DNA of 64,000 nt from Heligmosomoides polygyrus polygyrus (GCA_947396885.1 OX377202.1:16430001-16494000); one strand, 5' to 3'. Counted from the first letter of the stretch, positions 20,516-31,585 are shown. The notes: generated from the letters alone by a model not told the origin. Program-made: numbers and translations.

Positions 20516-21240
20516 GTCAGCATAAGGCACCGTACCTCACACTACAGTCCAGTTATTAAATATATATTTGCCATTATGTAATGTCGAATATAATTTAAAT
20601 CCCCAATGCATAATATCCAAAAGCGAGATGAATGTCGCATTCCAAAATTAATACATTTGATGTCGTCTTTGAGCATTCGCTCTGAAGCCACCTCTGATCT
20701 GTGTAAAACTATTATTCTCCAGTACATTGTGATCGGAAACGAGGGAGGAAAAGACCAATTCTTGGGCCGACTGGAAAAAGTACGACCACATTTCTGAATC
20801 CCTAATATACACATGTGGCAGCTATTCCAGCTTTCAACAACACAAAACCGGTGACGTCAGCAATCGAGTTGATTGGAAGCGGGAAGCAAAAGCAGTGCCG
20901 AACACAGATGTCGAACGTTGCTGCAACCAACCGTTTTTTGCCGGTCAATTGTGAGAGATAACAGCTCGACGTGATTGAGCTGCGGCTTTGTCGGACGACG
21001 TCACCTTGCACATCGTCTGTCAGCTTTTGCACTCGGTTGGCAGCAGAATACACGCCGCAAAAACCTCCTCGCAGCATAGATCCGTCAAAAACGGGGACTA
21101 TTTATGTTGAGTTTTCCGCGACAAGTAAGCTCTTTTAAGCTAATGCAAGGACACATGAAGTATGGAGTACGATGAATTGCGATTAGCTTCAGACTATGAA
21201 GGGTAATAGAGGGTTAAGTGTGGCACTAATCTGTCTAGTC
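20516..21240. other. Unassigned sequence
   Basis: No gene recognised. Open frames at 20542-20814 and 20802-21077 (minus) show no family motifs. Confidence 0.35.
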
Positions 21241-21512
21241 TCTTTTAGGATGCGCCACGCATCCTACTTCTACTCGATGTAGTGTTGGTGTAGTGGAGGC
21301 GATTTGTATGCGTATTTGGCCATGCAGTGACTTGCAGTGGCTAGCCGATGAACAAGTTCGCGCTTTATCTTTCCAGGCAAGTCTGGTATCAATTCAACTA
21401 CTCCGGAGGGTTGCAGGGGGTTGATTGCCCTGGGCGGGAAATCCGAGCCAAAGACCTGAAAACACGCTGTGCACGCGAAAGCCGCCGCCGTCTTCCAGTG
21501 CGTTAGCACACC
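21241..21512 (-). mobile_element. tRNA-derived SINE, diverged
   Basis: Minus-strand SINE with a GTAGTGTTGGTGTAGTGG insertion near 21285. The B-box complement GGAAATCCGAGCC is near 21440. The tail is cut short. Confidence 0.83.
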
Positions 21513-21599
21513 ATTGGAAGGGCTATAATGGAAAGAAATACATATTTCGTCATTCAAGTCTTCAGGCGCAGGCATCCTCCCAACTGCTCTTTTTACCTC

Positions 21600-22245
21600 G
21601 GGCACTATCGTTTAATCATAGAGAAGTCAGTACGAGATCTCGGTGTTACGTACAACGACAGGCTTTCGTACGAGAAATATATTGAAAAGATTGTGTCGGT
21701 AGCATATGCAAAGTCAAACTTTATCCTGCGAGCTTTTAAAACACGAAATAAGGAAACACTTTTTAAACTCTTCGTGACTTATGTAAGGCCAATCCTGGAG
21801 TATTGTACGCCGCTGTCGTCTCCTTCTCGAGTTCAGTACATCAGGAAAATTGAAGACGTTTAAAAAAGATTCACAAAAGAGATATTCGCAAGAAACGGCC
21901 AATTTCTCCGCAGTTATCGTGAGCGTCTAACTCGACTCGGTGGTAGTTCACTAAAACTGAGAAGAATGTTATATGACCAAGGGTTTCTATTTAAGCTGCT
22001 CATGGGATATGTTGACCTTAGCTGTGAGTCCCCACTAGTAATGTCGCAGTCTGTCATTAGAACAAGAGGTCACCATTTTCGACTACTTCCTGGAAGAGCC
22101 CGAACGCAACTTCATGCAGAGTCCTTTTGGTGCCGAGTGATGGGCACATGGAACCAGCTCCCAGCGTCGTTACTTATGTCGTCATCTCCTGCTAGCATCA
22201 GTCGACAACTTGAAGGCTTTTTAAAACAAAGGGGTGTTTTTTGAT
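21600..22245 (+). pseudogene. CR1 reverse transcriptase C-terminal remnant
   Basis: Reads SVRDLGVTYNDRLSYEKYI, YAKSNFILRAFKTRNKE, LFKLFVTYVRPILEYCTPL (typical CR1 after the YADD palm), a stop near 21860, then KRFTKEIFARNG and, from 21966, GFLFKLLMGYVDL and NQLPASLLMSSSPASISRQL to stop near 22243. Both the palm and the endonuclease are absent. Confidence 0.87.
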
Positions 22246-22299
22246 TGTAATATCTTTTGGCTCACAAAAAAAAACTACGCTATTATTTCACGCAATGTT

Positions 22300-22775
22300 C
22301 GCATCACGCAATTCATCGAGGAAACTATTTTTTTCGCAGATCTCTAAAAAAGCTCCTTTCCTTGCAATTTTTTGTGATCAACTGCTTTCGCATCACTTTT
22401 GAAACAATAATTTTCCTCCACTTTTGCTGCTCTTTTGAGAACCATTTTTGCTGTATTCTTTTGTGATAAGCAGATTTTGCAATACTTTTGGCTCAATAAA
22501 TATTGTATTGTAAACAAAAAAAAACTGCTGAATGAACACTGCTTGAATAAAAGCACTTTTCGCATCATGCAATTCTTCGAAGAAACCATTTTTCGCAGAT
22601 CTCTAAAAAAGCAACCTTTCCTTGCATTTTTTTTTTGCGACCAACTCTTTTCGCATCACTTTTGAAGCAGTAATTTTCATCCACTTTTGATGGTCTTTTG
22701 AGAGCCAATTTTCGCTGTTCTTTTGTGATAAGCAGATTTTGTAATAATATTGGCTCAATAAATATTGTATAATGT
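22300..22775 (+). repeat. Tandem duplication of CR1 3' region
   Basis: Unit 1 (22300-22515) and unit 2 (22561-22775) are about 85-90% alike by eye, with a period of 261 bp. Shared words include CGCAGATCTCTAAAAAAG, TTTTGTGATAAGCAGATTTTG and GGCTCAATAAATATTGTA. Confidence 0.88.
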
Positions 22776-22899
22776 ATATATCGTAAACGAAACTGGCAAG
22801 CAAGATCAAGTTCAGTGTTTTTCGACTAATCCATTATACGTCATGCACTTCACTTTTCCAATATTCAATAAATGTGTTCAATATACTCAGATCTACTTC

Positions 22900-23175
22900 C
22901 TTCACAAACAAAGCAGGCACTGAGTTCCTGAAACTAACAAAGAAATTTGTGCTTCCAAACTCCCTAAGGCAATATAAAACGACTATTGACAGGTATCTGC
23001 AAGAAATTCCTTAGTACTTCGTTTACTTTCATCACATTGTTTCACTAATTTATGCTAGCCCTGGTTCTATTCTTGATATTCTAAGTTTTCTGATTAGTTT
23101 TTAAAAAATGGTATTATGTTGTTGTTGTTGTTTTTCTTTCGCGTGGATTTCCTCTTATGCATAAATAAATAAATA
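22900..23175 (+). mobile_element. CR1 3' end fragment
   Basis: Reads FLKLTKKFVLPNSLRQYKT then stop, a CR1-type C-terminus, followed by about 150 bp and an ATAAATAAATAAATAG tail at 23161-23175. Confidence 0.65.
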
Positions 23176-23185
23176 GATATCAACT

Positions 23186-23309
23186 CAATCAAAAACACAC
23201 GACTCTCAAAATCGCTTACATTTTTCCGAAGGATTTTTTGAACTTAAGTATAGAAAGTAAAGAAAAGCTTTTCTCAAAAATTTAAGCGATTTTGAGAGTC
23301 GTTTGATTG
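23186..23309. repeat. Small foldback repeat
   Basis: CGACTCTCAAAATCGCTTA at 23200 is perfectly inverted at 23283-23301 (TAAGCGATTTTGAGAGTCG). CAATCAAA/TTTGATTG extends the stem after a short bulge. The spacer is about 65 bp. Confidence 0.85.
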
Positions 23310-23335
23310 AATTTTTAGCTATTTTGCTTTTTTTC

Positions 23336-23536
23336 TAAGAAAAACAAGAATTTCTCGTGAAGTTGTAAGACCAAGATAGCTATGCACACTTTAACCGGCT
23401 GACGTGCAGTCACACTTTTGCAAAAAAGCGGAAGCGTAATAAGGTCTGAAAAGGCAGTTGCGCCGAAGCGTCAGCCGGTTAAACTGTGCCTGGCAATCTC
23501 GGTCCTGTAGAATCATAAGAAATTTCTGTTTTTCTT
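23336..23536. mobile_element. Foldback MITE-like element, 201 bp
   Basis: The ends TAAGAAAAAC and, further in, TTTAACCGGCTGACG are inverted on the right (CGTCAGCCGGTTAAA, GTTTTTCTTA). The arms are about 80 bp with moderate divergence. Non-coding. Confidence 0.8.
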
Positions 23537-24150
23537 ACGGAGGAAAAAAGTTATTAAAATATTAAATATTAATAAATATTTAAATAAATAAATAAATAAT
23601 ATTAAAAATAGCTATAACAATTCACTAAAGTGCTTATCAAAACCGTTCACGTTTTTAAAAGTGCTTCTTAGACTTCAGTGCAAAGATTAGAGAGAATCGT
23701 TTACTTCGTAATTATAGCAGCGATATCTTTTTCTGCTGAAATTGGTCTAGCGGTAGATGGTCGTAGTCAATGAATACACTGAACCTTGGAACGTGATGCT
23801 CATGATGGCATTTAAAACACAAGTGCTCCGACACGCCTATTGGCGTGTCTCGCACTTGCGCTCTTCGCGCGACCTTAGAGAGTCACTAAGCCAAGATCAC
23901 TCATTTCAAGCAGCTGCTCTGCTTGTGCAGCCTTCTCGGCACCTTAGCAGTAAAAAAAGGTATTTGAAAACCTTAGTAATTTCGAACCTTGGTCTACCTT
24001 CTTTAAGATCAGGTGAGTAGTTCTTCGATATGAAGCCGTCCAGCTCTCCCTCCCTCCATCCTCAACATCTCCTCAACGTCGGCACTATCTTCAGACAGTT
24101 CAGAAACGTAATTTATTTGCGTTAATCAGTGCTTTCGTCCTCAGACTGTT
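23537..24150. other. Unassigned sequence with AT run and hairpin
   Basis: An AATAAATAAATAAATAAT run lies at 23570-23605. CAAGTGC-GACACGCC at 23820 pairs with GGCGTGTC-GCACTTG to 23858 as a compact hairpin. A tRNA-like word GGTCTAGCGGTAG near 23745 has no matching B box. No gene recognised. Confidence 0.4.
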
Positions 24151-24151
24151 G

Positions 24152-24422
24152 TGGAGCACTCCTTCGGCCATAGTACCCGTGTCTCCCACTCCCGTCCCAC
24201 CCCGATCGGCTAAATCTGGGAGAAAACCTCCGGTCATTCGATCGATAATATCAATCGATACTGGCCACCACATTGAAACTTTCCAGCTGATGTGGAGCAC
24301 TCCTTCGGCTATAATACCTGCGTGTGTCCCACCCCCTCCGCACCCCGATCAGTTAAATCTGGAAGAAAACCGCCGGCGTGTCCCCCCCCCCCTCTCCACC
24401 CTGATCGGTTAAATCTGGGAAG
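24152..24422 (+). repeat. Degenerate tandem repeat
   Basis: GTGGAGCACTCCTTCGGC starts two units (24152 and 24292). Each continues through a C-rich stretch into CCCCGATC-G-TAAATCTGG. A third partial unit begins at about 24377 after a run of C residues. Confidence 0.8.
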
Positions 24423-24427
24423 AGGTC

Positions 24428-24642
24428 AGGACCTCGATTAGCCCTAGGGCTGAAGTTTCGTGCCGCTTGAACGACATCCACAGAAAACCGATAATATTGA
24501 TCGATATCGATTGGTCGACTTCCGATTCGTGTTCAGCGACCTCGATACCCCCAGGGCTGAAGTTGGCGACGTGTTCGACACGTCTACGGCTCGCCATGCG
24601 CGGTCGCCAACGTGTTCGGCACGCCTACCGAGTCGCCAGGCG
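24428..24642. repeat. Dispersed repeat shared with 33470-33640
   Basis: The block GGGCTGAAGTTTCGTGCCGCTTG followed by GACATCCACA and an ATCGAT-rich stretch recurs reverse-complemented at 33470-33640. From 24562 a 40-bp GTGTTCG-CACG unit repeats twice. Confidence 0.65.
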
Positions 24643-25085
24643 CGTAGAAGCCGTCTGGGTACTTACCGCTATTTTCTTGCCTTAATTTGTGCCCCGTAGC
24701 TTCCCGTAATTTTCCCTTTTTTTATGACTCATCGCGTCGATCGATAGTGTGACTCATCGCTTAGCGGATTATTATATAGTATGATTCTATCTCTTTGGGA
24801 GGATCAATTAGTACAGAATGGTTTGGGAAGATGCATGGAATAGTGGAAAATGAAGATGTTATGCAGAAAAAATTTGCTACCCAATCAATTGTAAATTCAA
24901 ATAAAGAACTTTGAATGCGTCCTTTTAACTGTAGCGGTGTCATCTAGAGCTCAAGGTGTTTATTCAACTTCGAGCTCAAACTACCCGCCATAAAAGTGAA
25001 ATATGTCGCTCTTGATTTGGCTTTTAGACCAAAAGAAGACAGAACCGCGTATGATATTTTTGACCTTAACTAATCTGTAAAGTCC
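24643..25085. other. Unassigned sequence
   Basis: No gene or element recognised. A small GACTCATCGC word repeats at 24726 and 24751. Confidence 0.3.
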
Positions 25086-25140
25086 AGAAGCGATACCGGA
25101 AGTAGAATCGGTAGCGTATTCCGCAATGGGATTAGCTAAC
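25086..25140 (+). mobile_element. SINE 3' scrap
   Basis: GGAAGTAGAATCGGTAGCG and ATGGGATTAGCTAACG match the SINE 3' body. Nothing else of the element remains. Confidence 0.5.
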
Positions 25141-25509
25141 GTAAGTCTTTAGCTTTTTCTACAATACACAAAATCCGATTCAGATACTTTGGATCCTTCG
25201 TTTTTCTTTTAAATCCAAGATAAATGGACTATGCAAGTATCAGCATTTTTGAAAAGCCCGTATGTTGGGATTGTTCAGATCAGTGTGATTTTTACCAGTT
25301 CGCATTACCGGGCGATTCAGATGACGTATTTTGATCAAAAATCGAATCTCTTCCCGTTGACAATTAAAAGTTGGCTTTGGAACTTCGTTACTTGAATTTG
25401 AAGTTGATTGAGTAGCGAAATTGTTCTGCATGATTTTCATTTTCCACTAGTCCATGCATTTTCCTAGACCACTCTAATTAGACTACCCCAGAGAGATAGA
25501 AAATTCAGG
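25141..25509. other. Unassigned sequence
   Basis: No gene seen. It shares short words (ATCAGATTTTTGATCAAAA-like) with 45240-45280, too weak to define a repeat. Confidence 0.3.
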
Positions 25510-25710
25510 GTATATGTCGCGTAGGTGGGCAGCATTGGTAGGTGGGAACTCCTAAACCAATCAGATCGCATGGAATGGGCATGTCATTCAGCGAGGGCAC
25601 GTACAGTTGGTATCATGATGGGCTGGCATGTCTTCAGCCTGCGCTCTGATTGGTTACTATTGGCTGCCGCACTCCCACCTACCAATGCTGCTCACCTACA
25701 CGACATGTAC
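25510..25710. mobile_element. MITE family A, copy 1 (201 bp)
   Basis: Terminal inverted repeats of about 40 bp: GTATATGTCGCGTAGGTGGG and, inverted, GTACATGTCGTGTAGGTGAG, both followed by CAGCATTGGTAGGTGGGA. Non-coding. A second copy is at 46282-46471. Confidence 0.88.
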
Positions 25711-26261
25711 TGACCAAAAATCAAAATTGAACTAACTGAGAAGGTCTATGACTCCTTTAAACGATTTGAGAAAAAAGCGGTTACGTTATTAGTCTTTAAT
25801 GATACCATGTTCCTAGGAGAGTTTGCGTGTGTTTTTTTTGACGTTTGTTATGTTTGTTCGCTTTTATGACGCGTGTCTTATACACCGTAATAAATATAAT
25901 AATAACAATAAAATCTGGTACGCCATCTGAATGGAATATCCGAAATCAAGTAGGCGGAGACATCAGTTACATATCTGAATCAACCGACGATCCGGTCTGG
26001 TGAAAATCATCAAGGTCTCAATCATCTCGAGATCCGTGCTATTCAAAAATACCATTATCCGAATATCATTATCCGTGCAAGATCAATTTAACCGAGATTT
26101 TAAAAATTGGCGAATTCAAATTACACGAATTGCATCGGATCCTATGTACAATATCTACAACAATTTTTGAAAAGCGACTGATCATTAGGAAAATCCATGC
26201 AACAGTAAAATTCTTCAAGTTTTTGGATATCTTTCTCACAAAATTACTGTCCGTAGATTTA
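25711..26261. other. Unassigned sequence
   Basis: AT-rich. An AATAAATATAATAATAACAATAAAA run at 25890-25914 may be a LINE tail. No gene recognised. Confidence 0.35.
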
Positions 26262-27530
26262 TTTTATTTATTTATTTTATTTCAACACGAGTGTTGCCAC
26301 CGTGTGTTAACATAACGCAGGACCATTGAAACATAAAACACGCCAGTGTAACAAACCATTCAAAGGTTATAAAATGCTAAAATGTAACATTCTAAAACGA
26401 GTCAAACAGGAACCAAAAAAGAGAAGAGAGAACTAGACATGAAGTAGAACAATAGAGAGAACCAAACACAAAACACAAGTAACAAAAGAATTGTTACTTG
26501 CTTCCCAGATCCGAACTAGAGCTAGCCAGGACAGCGCTGGAATATCTTTTTGCCGTAGCTGGTTTCATGCTAAGAAGACCCTTGGCGACCAACCGATTGA
26601 AGGTGGGTAGGACTCTGTTGGTGAAGAACCGAGACCTGGTACATGTCCTAGCAAATGAACGTCTAAGTTTAATAGAGCCACCACGAGTGACCGAGGAATT
26701 ATTTAGTTACAACAAAAAAGTCGTTGGGATTCAACTGCACTAAACCTCTCATGATCTTATATGCCATTAGGATGTCGTGAATGTCTCGCCTACTCTCAAG
26801 GCTACTAAGATTAAACAACTTGCAACGTTCTGCCCTTCCAAGCATAGATCTATGTATAGTCCATATTGAGGCAACGGATTGCCAACTTTCTTGTAAAGTT
26901 ATTTTGAACGCTTTCCAATAAGAGGGTATCCTTCTTGGACAGGGAGTTAAACGCCGTAGTACCGGACTCCACAACAGGACGGACGTACGTTTTATACGCC
27001 CTTATTAAAGTTTGGACATCACTAGTCCTTAGTGCTTTGAAAAGATTATATATCCGAGCGTAAGCTTTACCAACGGTGTTTTTGCAATGAGAAGAGAAGG
27101 ACAAGTTATCAGAAACGATGAATCCCAGATCACGAACATTCTAAACTACTTTAAGTACGACCTCACCAATTTTATAATTCGGACTAAAGCGGGAGTTATC
27201 AATGCTTAAAATGTTGGACTTATTAGGGGCTAGAGGGAGAACATGCACAATCGAGAATCGAGTTAACGAGATCAATACCTGCTTGCAGTACCTCGCAGTC
27301 CTCCTGTTTCTCAATAACTCTATAAATCTTTAAATCATCAGCATACATTTGAACAGAGATTCCTTTGGACAAGAGCTCGAAAGGGAGATCCCGTGTGTAG
27401 ATGAGAAACAGTAGAGGGGATAGCACCCCTCCTTGGGGGATACCACTGGGAGCAGGGTATACCTTGGATAGAGTCTGCTCCAACCGCACTTGATATGTGC
27501 GATTGCACAAAAAATCTTGAATCATATATT
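26262..27530 (-). mobile_element. CR1-clade LINE, 5'-truncated
   Basis: Minus-strand element from about 27530 to a (TTTA)n-complement tail at 26262-26282. It consists of a broken RT frame and a 3' untranslated region of about 240 bp. Confidence 0.83.
26510..27525 (-). pseudogene. CR1 reverse transcriptase remnant
   Basis: In order on the minus strand: IQDFLCNRTYQVRLEQTL, PSGIPQGGVLSPLLFLIY, the catalytic VQMYADDLKIYR, a break, then CKNTVGKAYARIYNLFKAL, TLIRAYKTYVRPVVESGT and the C-terminal RRDIHDILMAYKIMRGLV. At least two frame changes or stops separate the blocks (near 27240 and 26950). The endonuclease and RT fingers are missing. Confidence 0.87.
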
Positions 27531-28250
27531 ATGAAGAATTTTGCCAAACAGCTCAGAATCCGATGCATAGCCGAATGCCCAAACAAAATCGACCTCGCAA
27601 AATCAGCTCCTACCTTTTGCGTGCCCAACGGTTGTATGCACGATCAGTCTTGTCAGAGGAAATCGATGTGTCGTCCTCATGAATTGACAGATAGTCCATC
27701 TGAAAAATGGAGAACATTATGTGTTGCACTTTAGGCATAATGAAGCACAAATCAATAAATCAATGTGGCTGTTAAAATGATCGATCATGTCGGCGAGGCA
27801 GAACATTTGAACAGAAGGAGGTGCACAAGCAGCGGTAGGTGAACACATGCCAAGTTAGGATCTCAATGTTTTCCGTCAAGGTCTTCCAAACACAGACATA
27901 ATTCTCCCAGAGTGTGACCCAAAAGAATCTCTACGCATATTCCTGTCAATGCTTTCTCTCATGAAGAACATCACCAAAACTGGAGAGTACACAAATTATT
28001 TGCACTGTTTCTAGTCATAGGAACGTAGGGCAAATGTAAATGCAAATATAACGCGCGACAAATCTAATTTTCTTAGGCATTTGAAAGGTATTCGACATGT
28101 CCAGATGTGGACTCCCATACAAGTCTACAAATTAGGTCATTGCATATGAAAATTTGACTGAAAACCTTGACAGATCACAACATTGTTTGGATGCAATTTT
28201 ATTAGTCGGAAGAAACACAATTACAACAACTACACTTCTCCCGACGCGAT
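27531..28250. other. Unassigned sequence
   Basis: A plus-strand frame of 79 codons (27495-27734) has no recognised domain. ATCAATAAATCAAT near 27752 may be a decayed tail. Confidence 0.35.
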
Positions 28251-28259
28251 AATTACTTA

Positions 28260-29060
28260 GACATTCCTTCTTTGAAAAAAAAAGATAAAAATCACAACTA
28301 CGAGAATTTGGAAAACATGGTCATTTCCGACATCACCTTGTGGCTGAATTTTTTATCCTTCACTTGACGTTCTAAATGCTTAAAGAAATGGTAATCGGTA
28401 GGGGACAGATGAACATGCTGGATGTTGCAGAGTCTCGTATCCCAATTCATTCAGTCTCTGGACAACAATTTTTGAAACGTGCGGACGTGCGTTGTCATGC
28501 TGTAGGATTGGGCTTCGTCGATTAACCAGAACCGGCCGTCTTTCAATCACCTTCTGGTGCATCGCCTCAATTTTGGCGCAGTCTTTCTCCGTTGTGAATG
28601 TTCTCTAGTCCTCAAGAACTGATAATGGACTATACCAGCCATTGTCTACCATAGAGTCATCTGGTCTTCTTGGGATGGAGACTTGGTTTCGGCATCGCCT
28701 TAGGACTTTCATTCCTGTCCAGTCACTGAGCAGAGCGATGACGATTGTCATAAAGGATCCGCTTTCCGTCGTGTGTCACGATCCTGTCCAAAAAGGCTCC
28801 CTTAGATTGCGCGGCCCCAATGAAACACAGGTGTCGTGGCGCTTCAGCCCATGCCCGGCGGTCAGTTCGTGGGGGACCCATTTATCCAATTTCTTAGTTT
28901 TCCGATCGCATTTAAGTGGCGATTGATAGTACTGCCGTCAACGCCGAAATGCTGTGATAGCTCTCACATAGTTGACACGGATCCGCTTCCACCACGTCTT
29001 TGAGTTGGTTCTCGTTAAGGAGTGATAGCCTAGCCGCGCCGCGACGTTATGCCCACTTTT
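28260..29060 (-). pseudogene. Mariner transposase remnant
   Basis: Minus-strand pieces: KTKKLDKWVPHEL near 28880-28910, VLVNRRSPILQHDNARPHVS near 28475-28535 (second catalytic Asp), LNELGYETLQHP near 28430-28460 and SPTDYHFFKHLERQVKD near 28360-28400. Stops and frameshifts are frequent. I could not find matching terminal repeats, so element ends are not assigned. Confidence 0.85.
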
Positions 29061-29270
29061 CCATTCATACAATTAGAGCACCCAAATATCAAATATCACG
29101 TTGATTCACAGAGTGTAAAAACGACGACAAAAACTTTGCAAGAGGCAATTGTGTCACAAAGGTTTAGGTGTTAAGAAAGCGGAGATTCTGCGCTTTCAAT
29201 CCATCAAAAAATCGACCAAATATTAGGTAGCAAAATCGGCCATTTTATAAAAGATACCACCATGAAGAAA
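29061..29270. other. Unassigned sequence
   Basis: No gene or element recognised. Confidence 0.3.
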
Positions 29271-29492
29271 AAGGATAAAAGGTAAAGAACGGTGTTACTC
29301 AATCCTTTTTGGGATGCGCCGCGTATTCTACTTCTACGGGATGTCGAAGAGGCTCCACATGAGTGCACATTGGGTCAACACAACGAATTCCGGTCGATGG
29401 GGAGTCACTGTTTCATCCTTCCCAGACAAATTTGGTACCACTTCAACGACCCCGGAGGGTTGGAAGGCTCGATTGGCCTGGGCGGCAAATCT
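29271..29492 (-). mobile_element. SINE lacking the tRNA head
   Basis: Minus-strand tail AAAGGATAAAAGGTAAAG through GGCCTGGGCGGCAAATCTGG at 29492. The head with A box is missing. Confidence 0.83.
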
Positions 29493-31020
29493 GGACCCTC
29501 AAATATTACATCTGTTTACATCATTATTAAAAAGAATGTCTATCAAATCTACGATGTAATAAAGTAGGAAAGGAGGTTTAGGATCCGGCTGGTGACAGAA
29601 TTGCCTAGCCTGGCTGCGGGATAGTTGACGTAGGCACTTGCCAATCACCACTACTAGACATGCACTACATAGTTCCAGTGGTAGCAACGAGCAGGTATTT
29701 ATCGCACATTGAAGCCCATATCTGCATATTACTGAAACTCATAAAAGGTATAAAAATCGGCATTTCTTATCTTGGTTTGACTGTTATGCCCCAGCGGAGG
29801 CCTACAAAGTGATTTTGTCAGAAAATGGAATGAAACAGCTTCAAAAACTTCAAAATGGTCAGTGCTCACCGGAGTACGACGAACATGGCTCCCTAGCAAT
29901 TTCCTGCACTTCCAACGTAATTTCCTTGTCATGACCTTCTCTCTACGAAATAACAACGGTTGAGAGTGTCTGGCCATCAATCCTACTGGTAATCGCTCTT
30001 AGCCTAATTTCTGACCTTGAAGGTCACTCCCGGTTTAAGTTTCTCCTGGACTAGTGGTCACAACTTTCTTTTGGAGACATCAGCAAAACAGATCTAGAAA
30101 GAAAGTTCCTATTAGATACCCATAAGAGAGAAAAAAGTGTTCCATAATAAACAAAGAGTCATGAGAACATGTGCACTAGGTCATAATGGAGTCTAAGTTC
30201 TTAAAAACAATCATCTGCACGTTTTTATGAGTTCTCTTCAGAAGATTCCTCTGAACGTTCTCTGAAATAGCTGCCTGCATTTGAAACCCTTCCACTCTGG
30301 ATCCTCCAACCCAGCCCTGGGAAACATAGAGCCACTCCGTAAGCGGATGGGTTCGAGCCCGAAGAAGCTAGTTGTCTTCTCAAGATGTTCATAGTAAGCA
30401 ACCGTAAGATGTAAAACGAAGACAAACAACGCTCACAGTGGATTGGAAGGACTTGCTCGTGAAAGTCTTGGATGACTGACATGGTGTTCCTTGTGAGGGG
30501 AACCGAGTGGGCTACTGTGGCACATGACAAGGACGAATCGAGACATTTCTGGCTAGTGCTCCATCGAAGTGGTAGTTACCGAGACGGTGATACAGGTTGT
30601 ATGTGTTAGACGAGTTTAGTGTAAGAGACTTGAGAACAAACAGTCGCCGTTAGGAGACTCAGGAGAAGAAACTGCCGAGCTGTTAGGTACCAAGATCGGC
30701 ACCTCACTTTTCCTTGCAAACCAAACTAACCTATCTAGCCATTCTGAAGAAAAAAGTAGAAGAAACTGGACTTTTAAAGAAGACGAGTCTAAAGCAATGG
30801 AAGTATATCAAAATGCAACAGGCTTAAATTTCATTCCATAATAAGGCTGAGAAACATCCTATCCCTAAATTCAGCGCACAGATCGGCAGAAAATTGAGTT
30901 ATCCATTTTTGGTGCTTTTAAGATTTTTGTTGGAAAGATTAGGGAGAAATTGAGGACTTTTGGGAAAAGCTAAAAACTGATTTAACTTCACTGGAAACAA
31001 AGAGGCCTTTTAAAACAAGA
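29493..31020. other. Unassigned 1.5-kb sequence
   Basis: The longest stretch of this half-window with nothing recognised. Open frames (29729-29980 minus, 30225-30530 minus) lack motifs. I see no terminal repeats. Confidence 0.35.
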
Positions 31021-31021
31021 A

Positions 31022-31090
31022 TAAGGATAAAAAATAATGGACGACGTTAATCAATCACTTTTGAGATGGGCCACGCATTCTACTTCTATG
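31022..31090 (-). mobile_element. SINE 3' scrap
   Basis: AAGGATAAAAAATAATGGACGACG and GGGCCACGCATTCTACTTC match the SINE tail and 3' body on the minus strand. Confidence 0.65.
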
Positions 31091-31179
31091 GAAATAGGTA
31101 ATCTATTTAAATCCTTTACTGGTTTGGGCAGAGTCAAAAACTTTCGAAAACAATGTAAAACTATTTAGATAAAAATGGA

Positions 31180-31460
31180 GTAGGACATCAATAAGTCTCT
31201 GTTGGGGTGCGCCATGCATTCTAATTCTGTGGAATATCGTGGAGGCATTTTGAATGTATATTTGACCCATACAACGGCTTGCCGTGATCAGCGAATGGCA
31301 TTTTTGTGTTCTACTCTTTGCAGGCATTTCCAATACGAATTCGTCCACACCGGGGAGGTGGTCGAAAACTTGGTTGGCCTGGGCGGTAATTCCGAACCAA
31401 GGCCTGCTTCGGGTGCAGACGGCAGCCATCGCCTCCACCGACTGCGCTGCCACTCGCCCA
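31180..31460 (-). mobile_element. tRNA-derived SINE, diverged
   Basis: Minus-strand copy with recognisable 3' body, GGCCTGGGCGGTAATTCCGAACC (B box complement) near 31390 and head CTGCGCTGCCACTCGCCC. The middle (31275-31330) is strongly altered. Confidence 0.8.
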
Positions 31461-31483
31461 TTGAGAATAAACATTTAGAATTG

Positions 31484-31585
31484 CAAGCTGCCAGAGATCA
31501 AGCGGTCTGGAAGAGTTGTGGTCCCCGCTGAAAAAACCTAAAGTCGACAAAAGGACCATCAAAGTATCAAAGTAAGTATCATTTA
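31484..31585 (+). mobile_element. RTE 3' end fragment
   Basis: GCTGCCAGAGATCAAGCGG, GAAGAGTTGTGGTCCCC and ATCAAAGTATCAAAGTAAGTA match the 3' end of the RTE at 54861-56700, read from its minus strand. Only the last 100 bp survive. Confidence 0.85.

Larger units (their letters stand above)
21520..22775 (+). mobile_element. CR1-clade LINE 3' portion
   Basis: 5'-truncated plus-strand CR1. The coding remnant (21520-22245) is followed by a 3' region in which about 215 bp is tandemly duplicated (22300-22515, 22561-22775). Each unit ends GGCTCAATAAATATTGTA, containing a polyadenylation-like AATAAA. Confidence 0.82.

Noticed and set aside
23738..23810. tRNA gene suggested by GGTCTAGCGGTAG
   Set aside because: No B box or closing acceptor stem follows at the right distance.
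24360..24422. CRISPR-like array at the C-rich tandem repeats
   Set aside because: Units are long, few and diverged, without regular spacers, and the context is eukaryotic.
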